From: an uncultured Pelagibacteraceae bacterium
GTDB taxonomy: Bacteria > Pseudomonadota > Alphaproteobacteria > Pelagibacterales > Pelagibacteraceae
Direction of reading: 5' to 3'
Length of the DNA: 64,000 bases
Assembly: GCA_902573065.1 (NCBI GenBank)
Contig: CACGHX010000003.1
Coordinates: forward strand, 26,701-90,700
How positions within the stretch are numbered: the first letter of the stretch is position 1; every line of letters begins with the position of its first letter. Below are positions 22,839 to 30,559 of this stretch, in pieces. The notes beneath the pieces were generated by a model, which saw nothing but the letters and a program-made list of their open reading frames with translations, was not told the DNA's origin and searched no databases. Both the position numbers and the translations under genes were made by a program.

Positions 22839-24116
22839 ATGAAACTATCTGATCTTCTTAAATTTGAGGAGGATTTACTCTTAGAAAAGAAGACAGTAGT
22901 CATTCTTAGATGGATAGCCCTTATTGGCCAACTTTTAACAATTTATTTTGTTCATTTTATTGTTGGTTTTAATTTACCAATAATTTTTTGTTCTTTAACA
23001 ATCTTTTGTGGCGGTCTTACTAATATATTCATACAGTTTAATTTTAGAAAAAATCAATTAAGCAATATAGAATCCACAATTCTTTTATTTTACGATGTTA
23101 TTCAATTAGCAGTTTTAATATATTTAACTGGTGGTGTTACTAATCCATTTATAATTTTTCTTATTGTACCAGCACTAATAAGCTCTACTTTATTAAATCT
23201 AGCGAGCACCCTTTTCTTATCAATAATAACTATTATGTCCTTAATACTTTTAACTTTTAATTATTACCCTTTACCAAGTGAAGGGAATTTACATTTTCAT
23301 GTTCCTGATTATTATATTTATTCTATTCCCTCTGCTTTAGTCATAGCCTTAATTTTTCTTAATTATTTTGGTTTTCGTTTTGGCTATGAAGCAAGAAGAA
23401 GAGGTAATGCTTTAAATAAATTAGAACTTGTACTTGCAAAAGAACAAGAGTTAGAGTCAATTGGTCACCAAGCAGCTGCAGCAGCACACTCTTTGGGAAC
23501 ACCATTATCAACAATAACTGTAATTGCTAAGGAGCTTAAAAAAGAAATAGTTGATAATAAAGAATTTAAAGATGATGTGGATACTATTTTAGAACAAGCT
23601 AAAAAATGTGGCGACATACTTAAAAAAATATCTCAGAATCAAATAGTAGATGATGAATACGTTAAAAATATTACGCTTCAGGATTTACTTTTTGAAATAA
23701 CAAAATCTTTTGAAAACATAACTGAGAAGAATTTAAATTTAAATTTAGAAAACGCAAAAAAAAGAATTTCAATAAAAAGATCTGCAGAATTAACATACGG
23801 AATACGTAATTTTGTTGGAAATGCTGTAAAATTTTCAAAAAAAAATATAAATATTAATTTGGTAGGTAATAATCAAACAACAACCTTACAGATTTCTGAT
23901 GATGGCCCAGGATTTCCAGATGATATTTATAAAATTATAGGGGAACCCTACATTACTACCAAATCAAAAAAACTTAAATCAAAAGCAGGCTTAGGATTAG
24001 GAACATTTATAGGAAAAACTTTATTGGAAAGAAAAAAAGCTAACATAGAATTCTTGAAATCTAGTAATGGTGGCGCATTAGTTGAAATTTCGTGGAATAA
24101 CAAAGATTTTGTTTGA
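22839..24116 (+). CDS. regB: RegB/PrrB/ActS-type redox sensor histidine kinase
   Basis: Membrane sensor kinase of the global redox system whose partner RegA is at 28419. Six probable membrane helices span about 22-180. The quinone-binding loop LTGGVTNPF is at about 96-104. The H-box reads AAAAAHSLGTPLSTI with His217, and the redox Cys is at 257 in EQAKKCGDILKKIS. The N-box ELTYGIRNFVGNAVKFS and G-box DDGPGFPDDI/GLGLGTFIGKTL complete the kinase. Residue 218, after the phospho-His, is Ser where RegB proteins normally have an acidic residue (HELGTPL). It sits five bases after gyrB, away from regA, and no senC is nearby. Confidence 0.87.
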   Translation: MKLSDLLKFEEDLLLEKKTVVILRWIALIGQLLTIYFVHFIVGFNLPIIFCSLTIFCGGLTNIFIQFNFRKNQLSNIESTILLFYDVIQLAVLIYLTGGVTNPFIIFLIVPALISSTLLNLASTLFLSIITIMSLILLTFNYYPLPSEGNLHFHVPDYYIYSIPSALVIALIFLNYFGFRFGYEARRRGNALNKLELVLAKEQELESIGHQAAAAAHSLGTPLSTITVIAKELKKEIVDNKEFKDDVDTILEQAKKCGDILKKISQNQIVDDEYVKNITLQDLLFEITKSFENITEKNLNLNLENAKKRISIKRSAELTYGIRNFVGNAVKFSKKNININLVGNNQTTTLQISDDGPGFPDDIYKIIGEPYITTKSKKLKSKAGLGLGTFIGKTLLERKKANIEFLKSSNGGALVEISWNNKDFV

Positions 24117-24122
24117 AATTAG

Positions 24123-25175
24123 TTATCTAGGTTGCTGTTGTGTTAAACAATGAATTGTTCCAAATCCCCAAACAAGTACCGAACAATCAATTGGAATAAT
24201 CTTTCTATTTTTAAAATGTTTTTTGAATATCCTTAAAACTACTTTATCATTTGAATCATTAAAAATTGGAACTAAAACGATTTTATTTGCAATATAAAAA
24301 TTAAGATAACTTGCAGGTACTCTTATACCTTTAATAAATTTTGGTTTTGGCATAGGCAAATAAATAATCTTAATTTTTTTATTTTCTTGATTTTTAAATT
24401 TTTTTATTATTTTAATATTTTCGTCTAAATTCTTGAAGTTTTTTTCTTTTTTATTATTTTCCTTGGCAATGAATATTTTATTTTTTTCAACAAATCTGGC
24501 AATATCATCAATATGTCCATGCGTATCATCACCACAAATACCATTATTTAACCAAATTATTCTTTTAATCCCAAAGTATTTATTAAATATACGATAATAG
24601 TCTGACTCGGTAAGACCTTTATTTCTTTGTTGAACTTTACTAAGCAAACATTGTTTTGTAGTTAAAAGATAACCACTTCCATTAACATCAATTGATCCAC
24701 CTTCGAGAACAATTTCTTTATTTTTATATTTTGGATTTATCAAATGTGTTTTAGTGGTTTTTTTGACTTTAATATATGCTTTATTATCCTTTTTGAAATT
24801 CTTGTATTTTGACCAAGCATTAAATTTCCAGTTTGTGAGAAACTTCCTACCCTTATTATCTTTAATAAATATTGGTAAAAAGTCCCTAGTCCAAGCCCTA
24901 TTAGTTTTACAAATAATAAAATTAATATTAGTAAATTTGGTTTCAAGAATTCTTAAAAAGAAAGTTGCTTTATTTTTTTCAGATTTATCTTTAACTAAAA
25001 TATTAACTAACTGCACTCTTGATAATTCACTTACTATTTTCCCAAATACAAATGGTATTTGGTCAAATTTACCCGGCCAATCGTCCTTATTATGTGGCCA
25101 GGCTATCCATGTAGATTTTTGAGGTTCCCACTCAGCTGGCATCCTTAGTATGCCTTTATATGCTATCTTAGGCAT
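24123..25175 (-). CDS. aguA: Agmatine deiminase
   Basis: Converts agmatine to N-carbamoylputrescine and ammonia (guanidine-group modifying fold). The 350 residues begin with RMPAEWEPQKSTWIAWPHN and include RAWTRDFLPIF, the substrate loop GICGDDTHGHIDDIARFV and the nucleophile Cys343 in GFGTIHCLTQQQP, all matching AguA. It is the last gene of the polyamine operon and overlaps aguB by eight bases, so the two hydrolases are coupled. The protein is unusually Lys-rich, like much of this genome. Confidence 0.94.
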   Translation of the reverse strand: MPKIAYKGILRMPAEWEPQKSTWIAWPHNKDDWPGKFDQIPFVFGKIVSELSRVQLVNILVKDKSEKNKATFFLRILETKFTNINFIICKTNRAWTRDFLPIFIKDNKGRKFLTNWKFNAWSKYKNFKKDNKAYIKVKKTTKTHLINPKYKNKEIVLEGGSIDVNGSGYLLTTKQCLLSKVQQRNKGLTESDYYRIFNKYFGIKRIIWLNNGICGDDTHGHIDDIARFVEKNKIFIAKENNKKEKNFKNLDENIKIIKKFKNQENKKIKIIYLPMPKPKFIKGIRVPASYLNFYIANKIVLVPIFNDSNDKVVLRIFKKHFKNRKIIPIDCSVLVWGFGTIHCLTQQQPR

Positions 25176-26043
25176 CCTTGGGGTTATTTAATATATCTTT
25201 GTAAGAGTCGATTCTCCTATCTCTAAAAAAAGGCCAATGTCGTCGTACATTCTCAACCTGTTTAAAATCTATATCACAAATAACAGTTTTTTCCCCAAGT
25301 TTAGCTTCAGCAATTATATTTCCACTCGGATCAAAAACAATTGTGTTTCCCCAGAATTCTAATTTTTTAGAACCTTGTTTTTCAACACCAACTCTGTTGA
25401 CTGCAGCAACATAAACACCATTTGCAATAGCATGAGATCTTTGTACTGATATCCATGAATTGAGTTGAGATTTTCCATACCTCTTTTTTTCTTTGGGATG
25501 CCAACCTATAGCTGTAGGATAAAAAAGTATTTCTGCACCTTGTAAGGATGTAAGTCTAGCTGCTTCAGGAAACCATTGATCCCAACAAATTAAAGTGCCA
25601 AGATTACCTTGATTTGTTTTAAAAGATTTAAATCCAAGATCACCAGGTGTAAAATAAAATTTTTCATAATATTGCGGATCATCTGGTATATGCATTTTTC
25701 TATATTTACCTGCTAGTCTCCCCTTCTCATTTATAAGCACAAGGCTATTGTGATAAATACCTGTTGTTTTTTTTTCAAAAATTGGTGCGATTATTATTAT
25801 TTTAAGTTCTTTAGCTAATGAACAAAAAATATTAGTTGTTTTTCCAGGAATTTTTTCAGCTAGGTCAAAATTAGAGTGTTTTTTTTGCTGACAAAAATAA
25901 TTTGATAAAAATAATTCTGGTAAACATATAACCTTTGCCTTTTTTTTACATGCTTCTCTAATTCTTTTTATGGCAGAACTCATGTTCTTTTTTTGGTCAG
26001 ATGACATTTTCATCTGTATTAGAGCTATTCTTGTTTTTGTCAT
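25168..26043 (-). CDS. aguB: N-carbamoylputrescine amidase
   Basis: Nitrilase-superfamily amidohydrolase converting N-carbamoylputrescine to putrescine, ammonia and CO2. The Glu-Lys-Cys triad is visible in LPELFLSNYFC, YRKMHIPDDP and LICWDQWFPEAARL. The WDQWFPE segment with a Trp after Cys, and the HSNFDLAEKIPG region, are typical of AguB. At 291 residues it is normal length. It begins three bases after the DHS-like gene stop and overlaps aguA, giving the complete agmatine-to-putrescine route. Confidence 0.94.
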   Translation of the reverse strand: MTKTRIALIQMKMSSDQKKNMSSAIKRIREACKKKAKVICLPELFLSNYFCQQKKHSNFDLAEKIPGKTTNIFCSLAKELKIIIIAPIFEKKTTGIYHNSLVLINEKGRLAGKYRKMHIPDDPQYYEKFYFTPGDLGFKSFKTNQGNLGTLICWDQWFPEAARLTSLQGAEILFYPTAIGWHPKEKKRYGKSQLNSWISVQRSHAIANGVYVAAVNRVGVEKQGSKKLEFWGNTIVFDPSGNIIAEAKLGEKTVICDIDFKQVENVRRHWPFFRDRRIDSYKDILNNPKDA

Positions 26044-26046
26044 TTT

Positions 26047-27090
26047 CTAGAATAATTTTTGGAAATTTCTTCTTTCTCTATTTTTCCAATTTTCACGATG
26101 ATAGGCATCACTGGCAATTAATGGAAGTACACTTGTTGCTTCAGCAAATACCATTTGTTCTTTCGTGGTATCTACTTTGCCCCAAGAACTCGCTTCCTTT
26201 AATGTGGAACTACTACACGCTCCGTCTCTTGTGTCTGCTACAGTAATCTGTATTGCATATTTGTGCATATCAACTTTCTTTCCTAAAAGTTCAGCACAAA
26301 CAACAGTATCTTGAACAAAGTTTTTTGGAACACCCCCACCAATCATGAATAATCCTGATGTTTTAGATTTCAATTTAATTTCGGTAAGTTCTCTAAATTC
26401 TCTTACAGAGTCAATTGTAATATGTTTTTTTGGGTTTTGCTCCTGGTGCATGACAAGGCCAAATCCTGCTGAACTATCGGTAAAAGCTGGACAAAAAATG
26501 GGAACATTATGATCGTAAGCTAATTCTATTAAAGAATTTTTCTTTTTAGCATTTTTCTTTAAATATTTTCCAATTTCTCTAATAAATTCTCTAGAAGTAT
26601 ATGATTTTGTAGGTAAACTATTTGCTATATCACATATTGTTTTGTCACATGCCTGTAGTTGTTCTTCATCAATATATGTGTCGTAAATTCTATCTATGTA
26701 ATTTTCTCTTAAAACCTTATCATCTTGGAATTGGTTACCTTGATAGTGTTTAAACCCTAATGACTCAAAGAAATCCATGTCTATTATTGAAGCTCCAGTG
26801 GCTACTATTGCGTCAACCATATTGTATTTAATTAAATCTGAGTAAAGGTTCATACAACCTGCTGCAGAAGTTGATCCTGCAATTGTTAAAAATATTGCAC
26901 AATCTTTATCATTTATCATTTCATTATAAATTTCTGCAGCTTTAGCAGTGTCCCTTGAGGTAAAGGACATCTTTTTCATAGACTCAATAATTTTTCTAGA
27001 GTCAAATGAAGTTATATCTATATGTTCGACTTCAGATTTTAATAGTGATTTTTTGTTATGTCCGAGAGACGGACCATTTTTTTTATTCAT
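26047..27090 (-). CDS. Deoxyhypusine-synthase-like enzyme, possible homospermidine synthase
   Basis: Belongs to the deoxyhypusine synthase fold, an NAD-dependent aminobutyl transferase. Recognisable segments are NMVDAIVATGASIIDMDF, PIFCPAFTDSSAGFGL, FMIGGGVPKNFVQD and EASSWGKVDTTKEQ, whose Lys305 aligns with the Schiff-base Lys of DHS. The GGGVxKHH histidines of eukaryotic DHS are replaced by KNF. Bacteria lack eIF5A, so protein deoxyhypusination is unlikely. Given ODC-like and agmatine genes on both sides, transfer of an aminobutyl group to putrescine, making homospermidine, is the best guess. The ATG overlaps the decarboxylase stop by one base. Confidence 0.85.
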   Translation of the reverse strand: MNKKNGPSLGHNKKSLLKSEVEHIDITSFDSRKIIESMKKMSFTSRDTAKAAEIYNEMINDKDCAIFLTIAGSTSAAGCMNLYSDLIKYNMVDAIVATGASIIDMDFFESLGFKHYQGNQFQDDKVLRENYIDRIYDTYIDEEQLQACDKTICDIANSLPTKSYTSREFIREIGKYLKKNAKKKNSLIELAYDHNVPIFCPAFTDSSAGFGLVMHQEQNPKKHITIDSVREFRELTEIKLKSKTSGLFMIGGGVPKNFVQDTVVCAELLGKKVDMHKYAIQITVADTRDGACSSSTLKEASSWGKVDTTKEQMVFAEATSVLPLIASDAYHRENWKNRERRNFQKLF

Positions 27091-28268
27091 TACGCAACTA
27101 AGAAGTCAATATTTTCTTCTCGATCATACATCGAAAGAATTGGCTTATCATTTAATTGGTAATTTGCGTCAGAGAAAAAACCGTTAAATTTTGTTCTAAA
27201 AGTAGTACCATAAGCTCCTAATTGTCCAAGCTCAATATAATCACCTTCTTTAATATTATTTGGCAATAAGAATGGTCCCTTCATATAGTCAAGACTATCA
27301 CATGTTGGTCCATAAAAATTAAATGCTGTTTTTTTCTTTGAAACTACTCTGCCATTTGTAATCATTTTTGCCGGTAACACAAAATTTGGCACGCCTGCAT
27401 CAAATAAAGATCCGTAGGTCCCATCATTTATATAAAGTTTATTTTTTTTCTTTAAAAGAACTTTTACTATAGTTGAGCCTGCTTCTGCTACTATTGCTCG
27501 TCCTGGTTCACAAAATATTTCTGGTATTTTCTCTAGTTTTAAGTTTTTTAGGGATTCTTTAATTACATCTAAATAATTATCTAGGGGTTCAGGAATTAAG
27601 TCAGGATACATAGCTGGAAAACCACCGCCTACATTAATTACATCTGGTACAATTTTAGTTTTTTTAATAATTTTACCAATTTCATTTATCCCTTTTGCAA
27701 AAGAAATTTTGTGCATACATTGAGATCCAACGTGGAAACTTAACCCAACCCTTTTTGCATGCGCTTTACAAAGTCTCAATAAACCTAATGCTTCACTTGA
27801 TGTTGCACCAAACTTTCTTGATAAATCTATTTCTGCATGTTCATTTGAAATACTTACTCTTACGTATAAGTTTAAATCTTTTGCATTATTTGTTTCATCA
27901 AGAATTTTAAGTAACTCATCTTTTGTATCTAAGGCAAAATCTTTTACATTATATTTCGCATAAGCTTCTTTTATACTTTCTCTGTTTTTTACAGTATGCA
28001 TGAAGTATACTTTTGCTTTATTATTAATTTTTCTCACTAATTTTACTTCATTGAGTGATGCAACATCAAAATTTTCAATTCCATTATCACTGATAATTTT
28101 AATTACTCTTTCGTCAGGATTTGTTTTTACAGCGTAAAGAACTTTTCCAGGGAATTTATTTTTAAAAAATTCTACCGATTTCTTAATTGAATCAGGCCTA
28201 ATACAATAGACTGGGTCTTCTGGTTTCAATGTGTTAACTAGCTCGTTAACGTCACTAAATTTTTGCAT
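27090..28268 (-). CDS. Fold III PLP-dependent ornithine/lysine-type decarboxylase
   Basis: Alanine-racemase-fold amino acid decarboxylase, group IV. The PLP Lys is in YAVKTNPDERVI, followed by DVASLNEVKLV, the His of LSFHVGSQCMH, the phosphate loop GGGFPAMYPDL, CEPGRAIVAEAG, and the dimer-interface Cys in GPTCDSLDYMKGPFLLP. The latter resembles bacterial lysine/ornithine decarboxylases. The 392-residue length is normal. It is the first gene of the polyamine operon. Because agmatine-using enzymes follow and no arginine decarboxylase is in the window, arginine as an extra substrate should be considered. Confidence 0.9.
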   Translation of the reverse strand: MQKFSDVNELVNTLKPEDPVYCIRPDSIKKSVEFFKNKFPGKVLYAVKTNPDERVIKIISDNGIENFDVASLNEVKLVRKINNKAKVYFMHTVKNRESIKEAYAKYNVKDFALDTKDELLKILDETNNAKDLNLYVRVSISNEHAEIDLSRKFGATSSEALGLLRLCKAHAKRVGLSFHVGSQCMHKISFAKGINEIGKIIKKTKIVPDVINVGGGFPAMYPDLIPEPLDNYLDVIKESLKNLKLEKIPEIFCEPGRAIVAEAGSTIVKVLLKKKNKLYINDGTYGSLFDAGVPNFVLPAKMITNGRVVSKKKTAFNFYGPTCDSLDYMKGPFLLPNNIKEGDYIELGQLGAYGTTFRTKFNGFFSDANYQLNDKPILSMYDREENIDFLVA

Positions 28269-28418
28269 TGTTAAATGTGTTCCCTCGTTTTATTACACAA
28301 TAAGCTTTTCAAAAAATTAATAAAAAAGCTTTCTAAATTGCGTATTTAACGTTTTTTCAATCTATGTAAAGAAAATAATTCAATATTGTCGCATTGTAAT
28401 ATTTGCCGTAGTGTCTAT

Positions 28419-29000
28419 ATGACAGTTATGAAACGTTCAATAGAAACACCTCCAGGTTTTAAAATAACCGACTTCGAGGATAAATCTCTTCTCATTGTTG
28501 ATGACGATGATCCGTTAAGAGATCGGCTTTCTAGAGCCATGGAGAAGAAGGGATTTGTTGTCAGAAACTCAAAAACTGTTGAAAATGCTATTAAAATGGT
28601 TAAATCCCAGCCCCCAAAATTTGCCTTGGTGGACCTTAGATTAGAAGATGGCAATGGTCTAGATGTTGTTCAGGAGATAAATAAGGCAAAAAATGACAGC
28701 CGAATAGTAATGCTCACTGGTTATGGAAATCTACCCACGGCTGTAGCTGCCGTGAAAGCAGGTGCTATAGATTACATGGCTAAGCCAGTTGATGCTGATG
28801 ATGTGGAGGCAGCTCTATTAGCATCCCCAGATTCGAAGGCTAAACCACCTGAAAATCCTATGTCAGCCGACAGAGTCAAATGGGAGCATATCCACAGGGT
28901 ATTCGAATTATGCAACAGAAATGTCTCTGAGACCGCAAGAAGACTAAAAATGCATAGAAGAACTCTTCAGAGAATACTTTCTAAAAGATCACCAAACTAA
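28419..29000 (+). CDS. regA: Redox response regulator RegA/PrrA/ActR
   Basis: DNA-binding partner of RegB. The receiver domain has acidic DDDD (28-31), the phospho-acceptor Asp72 in ALVDLRLEDGNGLDVV and Lys in AIDYMAKPVDADD. The C-terminal Fis-type helix-turn-helix CNRNVSETARRLKMHRRTLQRIL is nearly the invariant RegA sequence. ATG 28419 or ATG 28428 is the likely start; an upstream TTG at 28386 would add an implausible extension. It stands alone, divergent from the polyamine operon across a 150-base gap in which I see no clear operator. By eye its codons look less AT-biased than its neighbours', perhaps from strong conservation. Confidence 0.94.
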   Translation: MTVMKRSIETPPGFKITDFEDKSLLIVDDDDPLRDRLSRAMEKKGFVVRNSKTVENAIKMVKSQPPKFALVDLRLEDGNGLDVVQEINKAKNDSRIVMLTGYGNLPTAVAAVKAGAIDYMAKPVDADDVEAALLASPDSKAKPPENPMSADRVKWEHIHRVFELCNRNVSETARRLKMHRRTLQRILSKRSPN

Positions 29001-29004
29001 AATA

Positions 29005-29553
29005 TTAAGACTTTTTAAATTTGAATAGAGCAGGAATTATTAAAGTTAAAAGAACAACTTTAAATAGCTCAGCTAATAAGAATGGTTGGGCACCAAGCTT
29101 AAATATTGGTTTATCCCATCCAATTAATGAACCTAACCAAATCATTCCTAATAAATAAATAAAACTTACGGAAAAAATAAGCTTAATAAGATTTTTAAAA
29201 AAATTATTCGTATATTTAAATATACCAGCTAAATAAACTGTTACTAGGAAACCAATTAAATAACCCATCGTTGGTCCAGTAAAGTAAATTATACCTACTC
29301 CTTTTTCAGGAGTTCCAGCAAAAACAGGTAAACCAGCTATACCTTGAATTAAATAAAGTGAAACAGTAAAAAGACCTAATTTCCAACCGAGAGAGACACC
29401 TAGAAGTAAAACAACAAAAGTTTGCATTGTCATAGGGACCGGATAAAAAGGAATTTTTATTTTTGCAGATACTGCTAATATTATCGTACCACAAATTGCA
29501 ATGAACAAATTTTTTATTACAGAAACTTCTTTTAAATTTTTGATTAGTTCCAT
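29005..29553 (-). CDS. bioY: BioY biotin transporter (S component)
   Basis: Integral membrane substrate-binding unit of an ECF-type biotin uptake system. The 182 residues show about six hydrophobic helices and the BioY pattern: IPFYPVPMTMQTFVVLLLG, GIAGLPVFAG, FTGPTMGYLIGFL and a C-terminal AQPFLLAELFKVVLLTLIIPALF. No dedicated BioM/BioN genes are in the window, so it may work alone or with a shared energising module. It is convergent with regA, four bases apart. No BirA-box was recognised upstream. Confidence 0.92.
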   Translation of the reverse strand: MELIKNLKEVSVIKNLFIAICGTIILAVSAKIKIPFYPVPMTMQTFVVLLLGVSLGWKLGLFTVSLYLIQGIAGLPVFAGTPEKGVGIIYFTGPTMGYLIGFLVTVYLAGIFKYTNNFFKNLIKLIFSVSFIYLLGMIWLGSLIGWDKPIFKLGAQPFLLAELFKVVLLTLIIPALFKFKKS

Positions 29554-29584
29554 TAGTTATTATTACTTCTATTTTTGAAAAAAT

Positions 29585-30511
29585 CTACTTATTTGTTACT
29601 TGTAAAAATATGTCCTCTAAATCACCTTCATCGGTAGAAATATCAAGTATTTCAACATTATTTTTTACTTTATCAATAATTTGATCAAATTTAATTTTTT
29701 TCTTATCATAGCTTGCAGTAATTTGACCATTACTTTTTGTGAATTTAACACCATCTAATTTAATTTTTTCAAAATTTTTTGAGTCCTTTACCTTAAATTT
29801 AATAATTTTACCTTCAATTCTTTCAAGCATTTTCTGAGTACTATCTAATGCTACCAAATTACCTTTGTTTATGATCGCAATTCTACTACACATTTCTTGA
29901 GCCTCATTTAAATTGTGTGTTGTTAATACAATAGTTATACCTAACTTGTTGAGTTCTCTTATATTCCCCCATAAATTTTGTCTAAGCTCAACATCTACAC
30001 CTGCAGTTGGTTCATCCAAAAATAAAATTGGTGGCTGATGTACCATTGCTTTTGCTATTAATAATCTTCTTTTCATACCTCCTGATAAACTTCTTGTGTA
30101 TGCATTGGCTTGTTTATCAAGTGAAACTGTTTTTAAAATTGAGTCTGTAATTCTATCCTCACTCTTTACACCATAAAATCCGGCCTGCAGTTCTAAAAGT
30201 TTTTTTGGGCTAAAAAAAGGATCAAAATTAACTTCTTGTGGTACAATTCCTATACAAGCTCTCACTTGTCTAGGATTTTTATCAAGATCGTATCCCCATA
30301 CAGTTACTTTGCCTGATGATTTCATTACTGTCCCAGCTAAAATATTTATAAATGTAGTTTTTCCAGCACCATTTGGACCTAAAAGCCCAAAAATCTCGCC
30401 TTGCTTTACTTCCAAACTTAAATTTTTTAGTGCCAAAACTTCTTGTTTTAGTTTATTACTTTTTGAATAAACTTTAGTTAAATTTTCAGAGGATAATGCA
30501 ATTTTGTTCAT
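29585..30511 (-). CDS. yadG: ABC transporter ATP-binding protein (YadG-like, ABC-2 class)
   Basis: 308-residue ATPase with Walker A LLGPNGAGKTTFIN, signature LSGGMKRRLLIAKAM, Walker B PILFLDEPTAGVD and the switch His in VLTTHNLNE. VPQEVNFDPFFSPK and the overall pattern strongly resemble E. coli YadG. The C-terminal about 80 residues form an extra regulatory region. YadG normally pairs with a membrane permease (YadH), and none is adjacent here: bioY follows 31 bases downstream and polA is divergent. The exported substrate is unknown. Confidence 0.88.
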   Translation of the reverse strand: MNKIALSSENLTKVYSKSNKLKQEVLALKNLSLEVKQGEIFGLLGPNGAGKTTFINILAGTVMKSSGKVTVWGYDLDKNPRQVRACIGIVPQEVNFDPFFSPKKLLELQAGFYGVKSEDRITDSILKTVSLDKQANAYTRSLSGGMKRRLLIAKAMVHQPPILFLDEPTAGVDVELRQNLWGNIRELNKLGITIVLTTHNLNEAQEMCSRIAIINKGNLVALDSTQKMLERIEGKIIKFKVKDSKNFEKIKLDGVKFTKSNGQITASYDKKKIKFDQIIDKVKNNVEILDISTDEGDLEDIFLQVTNK

Positions 30512-30513
30512 AA

Positions 30514-30536
30514 TTTAATGTTATTATAACATTAAA
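30514..30536. repeat. 10-bp perfect inverted repeat between ABC ATPase and polA
   Basis: TTTAATGTTA (30514-30523), spacer TTA, TAACATTAAA (30527-30536). It fills half of the 48-base gap between two divergent genes. It is followed by A rather than T on the plus strand, so it is not a usual terminator. It may be an operator controlling one or both genes, or contain back-to-back -10 elements. Confidence 0.5.
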
Positions 30537-30559
30537 AAAATTAAGATATCATTACAAAG

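Noticed and set aside
26047..27090. Bacterial eIF5A/hypusine modification system
   Set aside because: No eIF5A-like target was seen and bacteria use EF-P. The fold is shared, but the context favours small-molecule polyamine synthesis.
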